Source: Candidatus Omnitrophota bacterium (GTDB taxonomy: Bacteria; Omnitrophota; Gorgyraeia; 2-01-FULL-45-10). Taken from it: DNA of 6,796 nucleotides. The notes below the pieces were generated by a model, which was given only the letters and a program-made list of their open reading frames with translations, had not been told where the DNA came from and searched no databases. A program made the position numbers and the translations under genes. Where the stretch lies: positions 1 through 6,796 of the forward strand of contig JAUYPN010000044.1 in assembly GCA_030695725.1 (NCBI GenBank), written 5' to 3'. Of the stretch, positions 1 to 6,011 are shown in pieces. Numbering within the stretch: position 1 is the first letter of the stretch; the number at the start of each line of letters is the position of its first letter.

Positions 1-567
1 CAGGATCAATGCCAGTATGTGACGAATTCTGACGCTGCCGGCAAACATCATGATAATGGCGATGGCTGAAATAGTTATAGCTGTCCCGAGGTCCGGTTCC
101 AGTAAAACAAGGCCTGTAATAGCGCCGAGCGCTATGATGGCGGGAAGGAACCCGTGGACAAAGCTTTTCATAAGCGTCCCCTTCCGGGAGATAAGTTCCG
201 CCATGTAGATTATGACGGCTATTTTAGCGAATTCGGAAGGTTGAAAATTTATAACTCCGATCCTGAACCACCTCCTTGCCCCGGCGGCCTCTCTTCCTAT
301 ATGAGGGATGAGGACAAGAAGCAGTAAAAAGATGGATGCCAAAATTATCGGCTTCGAGAGGGATTTTAGCCTGTTTATATCGATAGACATCGCCGTAAAC
401 ATCAGCACTAAACCGATAGCAAGATATATGAGGTGCTTTTTCAGAAAATAAAGGCTGTCATTCATCGAAGAGTAAGCGTATATGGAGCTTGCGGAATATA
501 TCATAACGATTCCGACCGATACAAGCATCGTCACTATCAGAAATATAGAGCCTCTCGCCGCCCTCAT
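1..567 (-). CDS. ftsW: FtsW, SEDS-family septal peptidoglycan glycosyltransferase (N-terminal part, cut by window start)
   Basis: This is a polytopic inner-membrane protein of the FtsW/RodA/SpoVE family, which polymerises lipid II into glycan strands at the septum together with a class B PBP. The first 189 codons are visible, from ATG at 567; the 3' part lies outside the window. Hydrophobic helices run at about residues 8-29, 43-63, 71-88, 113-127, 137-157 and 163-187. The diagnostic family loop is present: RRW at 98-100, IGVINFQPSEFAK at 103-115, then LEPDLGT at 156-162. The catalytic aspartate region of SEDS proteins lies further C-terminal and cannot be checked. The start lies 3 bases after the murD stop, with GAAGG (580-576) 8 bases upstream. 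Sequence alone cannot separate FtsW from RodA in this fragment; the position after murD in a dcw cluster decides for FtsW. Confidence 0.93.
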   Translation of the reverse strand, partial: MRAARGSIFLIVTMLVSVGIVMIYSASSIYAYSSMNDSLYFLKKHLIYLAIGLVLMFTAMSIDINRLKSLSKPIILASIFLLLLVLIPHIGREAAGARRWFRIGVINFQPSEFAKIAVIIYMAELISRKGTLMKSFVHGFLPAIIALGAITGLVLLEPDLGTAITISAIAIIMMFAGSVRIRHILALIL

Positions 568-570
568 CTT

Positions 571-1941
571 TTATACCTTCGCTTTGCCTGAAGAACTCTT
601 TATCATAAAGACGGCCTTCTTAAAGGCCTCTCCCCGCTCTTTGTAATCCTTAAACATATCGAAACTCGAGCACATCGGCGAAAGAAGGACAATCCAGCCC
701 TTCTCTGCCATGCTGCGGGCGATCGAAACCGCATCAAACATATCTTTCGCCCCGAACGTATTCACGGACGGCCGAAGCGCTTTTTTAATAGCCGCTTGCG
801 CCTCGCCGATCAGGACCAGCGCCTTAACTTTTTTCTTAACGATATCTAAAACAAATGAATAATCGCTATGCTTGTCCTTGCCTCCCGCGATAAGAATAAC
901 GGGCCTATCGCATGCCTCGAGCGCCCGATAGGTCGAGTCAACGGTCGTACCTTTGGAATCATCGATGTATTCAACTCCATCCACAACGTCCACGGTCTCG
1001 ACTCTGTGCGCTAGCCCTCTGAATGACCTTACGGTATTTCTTATAGAATCTTCATTTACGCCTACAAGCGTCCCGATAAGGACAGCTGCCAAAACGTTCT
1101 CTATGTTGTGCAGCCCCTTGAGTCTTATGTCGCCCAGAAATAGAATTTCTTTTGTCGCGGCGCCGGAAACGCAATATATCTTGCCGGACTTAACGTACGC
1201 GCCGTTGGTATTTTTGAGCCTGCTATAAAGAATAACTTTTGAGTCCGCCCTGTCTTTTAGGGATCGGAGATTTTCCGCATCATAATTCAATATTAAAATG
1301 TCACGCTCGTCCTGATTGGAAAATATTTTTAACTTTTCGTTAAAATACTCTTCGAAATTATTGTACCTATCCATATGGTCATCGGTTATATTCAGTATCA
1401 ATGCGATATATGGTTTGAATGATTTTATCGTCTCAAGCTGAAAAGAGCTGACCTCTAAAACAACCCATGTATCATCTTTTATCCGCGATATCTCACCACA
1501 TAATGAATTTCCTATATTCCCGCAGACGACGGCGTCCCGGCCGCCGGCTTTAAGAATTTCGCCGACGAGCGTCGTGACGGTGGACTTACCGTTAGTTCCG
1601 GTTATAGCAATGATCCTGCCCTTGCAGAACCTGAAGCCAAGTTCCATCTCGCCGATTATCGGTATCCGGAACGACTTTGCCCATCCTATAACTTGAGAGT
1701 CAGTTTCAACGCCGGGGCTCACTACAACGAGGTCGCTATTTTTTATAAATCCTTCAGTATGACGGCCGGCCTCGACTTCTATGCCCAAATCCCTCAGTAT
1801 TTTGGTATTATTTCGCGCCGAGGGCGTATCGCCTGAATCGGTAACTTTCACTATAGCGCCAAGATCGTGTAGTAGAAGAGCGGCGTTTTGGCCGCTATTG
1901 CCTAAGCCTACTACCGTCACAGTTTTACCACGTAAATCCAT
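571..1941 (-). CDS. murD: MurD, UDP-N-acetylmuramoyl-L-alanine:D-glutamate ligase (EC 6.3.2.9)
   Basis: This cytoplasmic ATP-dependent ligase adds D-glutamate to UDP-MurNAc-L-Ala. From ATG at 1941 it has 456 residues, close to the usual 440-460. The N-terminal Rossmann-like UDP-binding domain opens with KTVTVVGLGNSG (6-17). The central ATPase domain has the P-loop TGTNGKST (114-121), LEVSSFQLE (162-170), NITDDHMDRY (184-193) and the probable carbamylated lysine K203 in NEKLKIF. The C-terminal domain holds GLAHRVE (309-315), DDSKGTTVDST (327-337), AGGKDKHSDY (352-361) and SPMCSSFDMFKDYKERG (421-437). The more common residues at the SPMCSS position are SPACAS, a mild variation. An in-frame GTG at 1947 would add two residues. 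ATG is preferred because family members begin M-(D/E)-L-x-G-K just before the glycine-rich loop. Neither start has a strong Shine-Dalgarno. The gene follows mraY after about 100 bases and leads directly into ftsW. Confidence 0.97.
   Translation of the reverse strand: MDLRGKTVTVVGLGNSGQNAALLLHDLGAIVKVTDSGDTPSARNNTKILRDLGIEVEAGRHTEGFIKNSDLVVVSPGVETDSQVIGWAKSFRIPIIGEMELGFRFCKGRIIAITGTNGKSTVTTLVGEILKAGGRDAVVCGNIGNSLCGEISRIKDDTWVVLEVSSFQLETIKSFKPYIALILNITDDHMDRYNNFEEYFNEKLKIFSNQDERDILILNYDAENLRSLKDRADSKVILYSRLKNTNGAYVKSGKIYCVSGAATKEILFLGDIRLKGLHNIENVLAAVLIGTLVGVNEDSIRNTVRSFRGLAHRVETVDVVDGVEYIDDSKGTTVDSTYRALEACDRPVILIAGGKDKHSDYSFVLDIVKKKVKALVLIGEAQAAIKKALRPSVNTFGAKDMFDAVSIARSMAEKGWIVLLSPMCSSFDMFKDYKERGEAFKKAVFMIKSSSGKAKV
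576..580 (-). promoter_or_regulatory. Ribosome binding site of ftsW
   Basis: GAAGG on the minus strand lies 8 bases before the ATG at 567 and is embedded in the last codons of murD. It supports this start and implies that ftsW translation is coupled to murD. Confidence 0.55.
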
Positions 1942-1956
1942 ACGCACATCACTTTT

Positions 1957-2035
1957 TTAGCGTATAGCGCTTAGCGCCTGCCTGCCGCAAGTCAGCTAAA
2001 TAGACTGCAGGCAAGCGCTCTACGCTAAACGCTAA
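1957..2035. repeat. Long imperfect palindrome made of TAGCG-type heptamers in the mraY-murD gap
   Basis: This element fills most of the only non-coding stretch (1942-2044). The arms 1957-1985 and 2007-2035 pair at 24 of 29 positions, with mismatches at 1964/2028, 1970-1972/2020-2022 and 1978/2014; about 21 bases form the loop. In RNA of the operon strand the 1970/2022 and 1978/2014 mismatches become G-U pairs, which strengthens the hairpin. The left arm is three tandem 7-base units of form TAGCGNN (1958-1978), and the right arm mirrors them. It is probably a dispersed palindromic (REP/MITE-like) repeat or an mRNA structure between cistrons. On the operon strand it is followed by A residues rather than a U-tract, so it does not look like an intrinsic terminator for this operon. 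Confidence 0.8.
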
Positions 2036-2044
2036 TCTTGTTTT

Positions 2045-3133
2045 TTACTGTAATTTAAGCGTCGACAAACTCAATAGCGCCAGCACGATCGCCATTATCC
2101 AAAACCTTATAGTTATCTTCGATTCTGCCCAACCTAACAGCTGAAAATGGTGATGTATCGGAGACATCAGAAAAAGCCTCTTTTTCGTCGTCTTAAACCA
2201 TATCACCTGCATCACCACGGAAAGCGCCTCAATGACAAATATGCCGCCGACGATGAATAGCAGTAGTTCCTTCTTGATAAAAACCGCCACAACCCCTATG
2301 GCCCCGCCCAGCGCAAGCGACCCTGTATCTCCCATGAATACGTTCGCAGGATAAGAATTGAACCACAGAAATCCAAGACCGGCGCCGACCATCGAGGCGC
2401 AGAAGACCGATAATTCACCGGAGCCCGGAAGATAAAATACATTAAGATAATCAGTGAATTTGAAGTTGCCGGAGATATAGCTTAATACCGAATACGTTAT
2501 CGCCGCTATAATCGTACATCCTATCGCAAGCCCGTCCAGGCCGTCCGTGAGATTCACGGCATTGCTTGCGCTCGTTATAACCAATATCACGAACAGTATA
2601 TAAAATGCTCCGAGATTTAACGCCAAGTGTTTAATAAAAGGCACCGACAATTCAGTGGGTATGGGGGTTAGGAACATTACATACAGCGCGATGAATGTTC
2701 CTAGAAGGGCCTGGCTCAGCAGCTTCATCCTCGCGGTAAGCCCGAGGCTTCTCTTCTTTACGACTTTTATGTAATCGTCGGTAAAACCGACGAGTCCGAG
2801 CCACAGGAACGATACTAGCGTAAGCAGTATGTATTGATTTCGGATGTCTGCCCATAGTAAAGTCGACAAAGTTATGGCTAATATTATCAAAACGCCGCCC
2901 ATAGTGGGCGTTCCCTGTTTATGCCTGTGCAGATTATAAAGACTCTCGACGTGTTCTCTTCTTATATTCTGGCCAAAGTTCAGCCGTTTAAGCCAATTTA
3001 TTATGAAAGGCCCGAATATCAGGCATATTAAAAACGCGGTGAGGCTCGCCATCGCCGCGCGGAAAGTAATATATTTAAATACATTAAATCCGAACCAGGC
3101 ATCTCTTAACGGATAAAACAGATAATATAACAT
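2045..3133 (-). CDS. mraY: MraY, phospho-N-acetylmuramoyl-pentapeptide transferase (EC 2.7.8.13)
   Basis: This integral membrane enzyme transfers phospho-MurNAc-pentapeptide from UDP to undecaprenyl phosphate, forming lipid I, the first membrane step of wall synthesis. It has 362 residues, the normal family length (about 360), with around ten hydrophobic helices. All hallmark motifs are present: KQGTPTMGG (72-80); the Mg2+/catalytic aspartate pair FTDDYIK (117-123); NLTDGLDGLAIG (194-205); NVFMGDTGSLALGG (264-277); and the cytoplasmic histidine loop MSPIHHHFQLLGW (323-335). The ATG at 3133 lies 3 bases after the murF stop, with GGAG (3143-3140) six bases upstream, so the start is well supported. 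Downstream lies the palindrome-bearing gap before murD. No truncation or missing catalytic residue is seen. Confidence 0.98.
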   Translation of the reverse strand: MLYYLFYPLRDAWFGFNVFKYITFRAAMASLTAFLICLIFGPFIINWLKRLNFGQNIRREHVESLYNLHRHKQGTPTMGGVLIILAITLSTLLWADIRNQYILLTLVSFLWLGLVGFTDDYIKVVKKRSLGLTARMKLLSQALLGTFIALYVMFLTPIPTELSVPFIKHLALNLGAFYILFVILVITSASNAVNLTDGLDGLAIGCTIIAAITYSVLSYISGNFKFTDYLNVFYLPGSGELSVFCASMVGAGLGFLWFNSYPANVFMGDTGSLALGGAIGVVAVFIKKELLLFIVGGIFVIEALSVVMQVIWFKTTKKRLFLMSPIHHHFQLLGWAESKITIRFWIMAIVLALLSLSTLKLQ

Positions 3134-3136
3134 TAC

Positions 3137-4555
3137 TTACTCCAACCTCTTTAACACTTCTTCCATCTTCATGCTGCGCGAGCCCTTCAAAAGAACAGCG
3201 TCTCCCTTCTTAACCATCTTCTTTAATATATTCGCGATCTGGTCATGGCTCGAGCAGTGCCAAAGCCTGTCGCGCCTCATACCCAAGGCAATCGCCTGCG
3301 ATAATGTATGTCTTGAAAGCCCGCCGAAAGTCAATAATCCGTCTATATCGGCCCTTGCTATCCTTTCGCCGATAAGCTTATGAAACCGCACGCTATTTCT
3401 TCCCAGCTCCAGCATATCGGCGCTTACGACCCATTTTGCTTTTGCCGGATAATATTTCAGTACATCGAGGGCTGAATTCATCGACAGAGGATTTGAATTA
3501 TAGGAATCGTTGATTATGTCGAAACCGTTCATCTTTTTTATGTCGAGGCGCATCTTTGCCGGGGCGTAATCAAAAAGTGCGTCTCTTACCGATCTGTGAC
3601 TGATTCCGAAACGGCTTGCTATGGCAATCGCGGCCAGCGCATTGTAAATATTATGAACGCCGCATAGGCTAAGTTCAAACACCCACCTGTTGTTTACGAC
3701 GAACTTGAGGCTGTCTTTTGCAGGCTTAAGCGGTTCCGCGCAAAGATCGTTTGACGCTTTGAAACCGTATCTTACTATATCGATTTCTTCGTGCGATATC
3801 TTTGAGAGATATTTATCGTCTCCGTTTAAAATAAGCAGGCCATCTTTCTTATCTAAAAATCCCAAGACATCCTTCTTCTCTTCGTAGACGCCTTTTAGAT
3901 TACCCAAAAACTCAAGATGCGACGGCCCGACATTCGTTATCACGGCTACAGTAGGCCTCGCGATACCGGCCAGTAACCTTATCTCGCCTTTATGATTTGT
4001 ACCAAGCTCCAGGACGCATATGTCATGACATGGTTTTAACTTAAGTAACGTTGCCGGAACACCTATATGATTATTCTCGGTACCCGCATTCTTCAGGACG
4101 TTATATCTTTTTGATAATACCGCCGATATCATCTCTTTTGCGGTAGTCTTTCCGTTGCTGCCGGTTACCGCGATTATCGGAATTTTAAACTTTCTCCTAT
4201 AACATGCCGCTATATCCTGAAACGCCCTGGTTGTATCTCGCGCTTTAATTACTATCTTTTTTGACCCCTGCTTGCCCCGAACCTGAGCGAAGCGAATGGT
4301 TCGGGGACCCTCTCGTCCCGATCGAAGCCAAGGAACGCTCACTACCTCCGAAACTATCGCCCCTATGGCGCCCTTGCTGAAAACATCCTCCACAAAACCA
4401 TTCCCGTCAAAATTAGGGCCTTTTAACGCGATAAAAAATTCGCCCCTTTTGATAGTTCTCGAATCGGTCGACATCTTCGCCGGATCGATATTCATATTGG
4501 GACTACCCGACAACAACTTCCCTTGTGTAATCTTTAATATCTCTCTTACCAGCAT
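3137..4555 (-). CDS. murF: MurF, UDP-MurNAc-tripeptide:D-alanyl-D-alanine ligase (EC 6.3.2.10), with an in-frame insert
   Basis: This cytoplasmic ligase adds D-Ala-D-Ala to UDP-MurNAc-tripeptide, completing the soluble pentapeptide precursor. It has 472 residues against about 450 in E. coli. The N-terminal substrate domain is at 1-73 (STDSRTIKRGEFFIALKG, 29-46). The central ATPase domain has TGSNGKTT (131-138), ENNHIG (160-165), ELGTNHKGE (183-191) and HNIYNALAA (301-309). The C-terminal domain has NDSYNSNP (349-356) and LLKGSRSMKMEE (455-466). The extra length is explained by a segment at about residues 74-98, rich in R, G and Q, encoded by a GC-rich palindromic stretch (4262-4336); it separates the expected VSEVV from KKIVIKARDTT. 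The start at 4555 lies inside murE (53-base overlap). It is supported by family-like residues 1-15 and a purine-rich Shine-Dalgarno. The TAA stop is 3 bases before mraY. Confidence 0.97.
   Translation of the reverse strand: MLVREILKITQGKLLSGSPNMNIDPAKMSTDSRTIKRGEFFIALKGPNFDGNGFVEDVFSKGAIGAIVSEVVSVPWLRSGREGPRTIRFAQVRGKQGSKKIVIKARDTTRAFQDIAACYRRKFKIPIIAVTGSNGKTTAKEMISAVLSKRYNVLKNAGTENNHIGVPATLLKLKPCHDICVLELGTNHKGEIRLLAGIARPTVAVITNVGPSHLEFLGNLKGVYEEKKDVLGFLDKKDGLLILNGDDKYLSKISHEEIDIVRYGFKASNDLCAEPLKPAKDSLKFVVNNRWVFELSLCGVHNIYNALAAIAIASRFGISHRSVRDALFDYAPAKMRLDIKKMNGFDIINDSYNSNPLSMNSALDVLKYYPAKAKWVVSADMLELGRNSVRFHKLIGERIARADIDGLLTFGGLSRHTLSQAIALGMRRDRLWHCSSHDQIANILKKMVKKGDAVLLKGSRSMKMEEVLKRLE
3140..3143 (-). 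promoter_or_regulatory. Ribosome binding site of mraY
   Basis: GGAG on the minus strand, overlapping the last sense codons of murF, sits 6 bases before the ATG at 3133. The placement fixes the mraY start and suggests translational coupling to murF. Confidence 0.65.
4262..4336. repeat. GC-rich palindromic element inserted in frame within murF
   Basis: A perfect 9-bp inverted repeat (CCCCGAACC at 4275-4283, GGTTCGGGG at 4298-4306) encloses a 14-base loop (4284-4297). It overlaps a second small hairpin (GGGAC 4304-4308 / GTCCC 4315-4319), and CGATCG (4319-4324) is itself palindromic. The segment is about 63% GC by my count, richer than its flanks, and its length is a multiple of three, so murF stays open. 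The encoded residues have no counterpart in the MurF family at this junction. I infer a small REP-like element fixed in a coding gene, by analogy with the palindromic elements found inside Rickettsia genes. Exact ends are uncertain and no target duplication is evident. Confidence 0.65.
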
Positions 4556-6011
4556 AACCCTTCTTCCGTAATATATCCAAAACCACTTCGCGATCGTTGA
4601 ACGGCAGAACCTTGTCTTTTATTATCTGATAATTTTCGTGCCCTTTCCCGGCAATAACAACTATGTCGCCTTTTGACGCGATATCGAGCGCTTTCTTCAG
4701 AGCATCGCCTCTGTCAGGGACGATATCATAATTTGAGTATCCCCACTTCACTCCGTCCTCTATCTGGCCTATTATCTCCACAGGGTCTTCAAATCGCGGG
4801 TTATCAGACGTTATTATCACATGATCCGAAAATTTGCAGGCAGCCCTACCCATAAGCGGCCTCTTCGTTTTATCTCTGTCACCGCCGCATCCGAAGACGG
4901 TTATTATCTTATTTTTGGCGACACCTTTCAACAGGATTAATATTTTATTCAGCGCGTCTTCTGTGTGCGCATAATCTACGAATATCTTGTAGGGCTGACG
5001 CGCGTCAATGGGTTCCAATCTTCCGGGTACGCTTGTAAGCGCTTCTACGCCGTTCTTTATCGCTTCAAGATCTATATTCAACGCAAAAGCGGCCGCAACC
5101 GCGGCAAGAATATTGGAGACGTTATGCATTCCGATCAGCTTCGCGTTTATTTTGAGAGCGCCTTCCGGCGTTGTGATCACGAATCCGGACCCCTCCAACG
5201 AAAGCTTGATATCTTCAGCCATTATAAGGGCATCTTCTTTTATGCCGTAACTTATGACCTTCCTTTTAATAGAGCTCCTTAACGACGCGACTCTCAAGTC
5301 GTCCTTATTAAGAATGGCAAATCCGTCTTCTTTTAATCTGTCGAATATCTTAGTCTTCGCCTTGAAATATTCCTCTAAAGTCTTGTGATAATCGAGGTGC
5401 TCGCTTGTTATATTCGTAAATATGGCCGCGTCAAACGATACGCCCTCCACTCTGCGCTGGTCCAGAGAATGGCTTGAGACTTCCATTACGGCATATCTCA
5501 GGCCGTCCCGGACCATCTCCGCCAGCATAGACTGCAGCTCAAGTGATCCCGGCGTTGTATTCTTTGCGGGCAAGACCTTTCCTTTTAATCTATAGTTGAT
5601 AGTTCCTATCACACCGGCGCCTTCCCCGGCAGCCTTTAGGATATTTTCTATTATATACGTGATCGTCGTCTTGCCGTTCGTCCCTGTCACTCCTATAACC
5701 TTTAATCTTTCTGAAGGGTGGCCGTAATAATTAGCCGCTATTATCGGAATGGCAATCCTTGTGTCTTTTACCACTATCTTTTTTACCGAAGAGCCGGCAT
5801 TGAAATCTTCTTCCGCAAGTATAACCGCGGCGCCATTGGCGATCGCCTCACTTATGTACTTGTATCCGTTCTGGGTGTATCCTCTGAAGGCTACAAACAT
5901 ATCGCCGCTTCTTACTCCGCTTGAGCTGCAGGTTAACCCGTCAACTTCAACGTCCGAAGTCCCGCTTCCCGGCTTAAACTCTACGCCTTCCAAAATCCTG
6001 TCCAGCTTCAT
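4503..6011 (-). CDS. murE: MurE, UDP-MurNAc-L-Ala-D-Glu:meso-2,6-diaminopimelate ligase (EC 6.3.2.13)
   Basis: This cytoplasmic ATP-dependent ligase adds the third stem-peptide residue. It has 502 residues, near the usual 490-500. The N-terminal UDP-substrate domain is at about 1-100. The central ATPase domain has GVTGTNGKTT (107-116), MEVSSHSLDQRRVEG (176-190), TSEHLDYH (202-209) and the likely carbamylated lysine K219 in FKAKTKIF. The C-terminal domain starts near 330, with VDYAHTEDAL (345-354), GCGGDRDKTKRPLMG (374-388) and KGHENYQ (456-462). DNPRFEDP (403-410) is the motif that selects meso-DAP over L-Lys. The ATG directly abuts the ftsI stop, and a GGGG run 11 bases upstream may be a weak Shine-Dalgarno. 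The protein normally ends near DREVVLDILRKKG; here about 17 more residues are read through the start of murF. Confidence 0.97.
   Translation of the reverse strand: MKLDRILEGVEFKPGSGTSDVEVDGLTCSSSGVRSGDMFVAFRGYTQNGYKYISEAIANGAAVILAEEDFNAGSSVKKIVVKDTRIAIPIIAANYYGHPSERLKVIGVTGTNGKTTITYIIENILKAAGEGAGVIGTINYRLKGKVLPAKNTTPGSLELQSMLAEMVRDGLRYAVMEVSSHSLDQRRVEGVSFDAAIFTNITSEHLDYHKTLEEYFKAKTKIFDRLKEDGFAILNKDDLRVASLRSSIKRKVISYGIKEDALIMAEDIKLSLEGSGFVITTPEGALKINAKLIGMHNVSNILAAVAAAFALNIDLEAIKNGVEALTSVPGRLEPIDARQPYKIFVDYAHTEDALNKILILLKGVAKNKIITVFGCGGDRDKTKRPLMGRAACKFSDHVIITSDNPRFEDPVEIIGQIEDGVKWGYSNYDIVPDRGDALKKALDIASKGDIVVIAGKGHENYQIIKDKVLPFNDREVVLDILRKKGYAGKRDIKDYTREVVVG
4558..4567 (-). promoter_or_regulatory. 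Ribosome binding site of murF, inside the murE coding region
   Basis: The minus-strand purine block GGAAGAAGGG lies just before the ATG at 4555. Its GGAAG part has a 7-base spacer, and its AAGG part only 3. It encodes murE residues at the same time. It supports the long-overlap start over internal ATGs such as the one at residue 21. Confidence 0.6.

Noticed and set aside
953..1228. Plus-strand open frame of 91 codons opposite murD
   Set aside because: It is antisense to a well-conserved MurD C-terminal half, with low-complexity S/T/P-rich translation and no initiation signal.
1942..2044. Internal promoter for murD-ftsW
   Set aside because: TATTTA-like sequence occurs in the palindrome loop, but no matching -35 box at a normal distance is visible on the minus strand.
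1957..2046. Intrinsic terminator in the mraY-murD gap
   Set aside because: On the operon strand the hairpin is followed by A residues and then the murD start, with no U-tract. A T-run at 2041-2046 would suit only plus-strand transcription, and no plus-strand gene ends here.
2652..2855. Minus-strand 67-codon frame inside mraY
   Set aside because: It overlaps conserved MraY sequence, including the FTDDYIK region, in another frame. Its R/H-rich translation is typical of shadow frames.
4965..5282. Plus-strand open frame of 105 codons
   Set aside because: It lies antisense inside murE, shows no recognisable domain and no Shine-Dalgarno, and murE has full family motifs through the region. It is a shadow frame.
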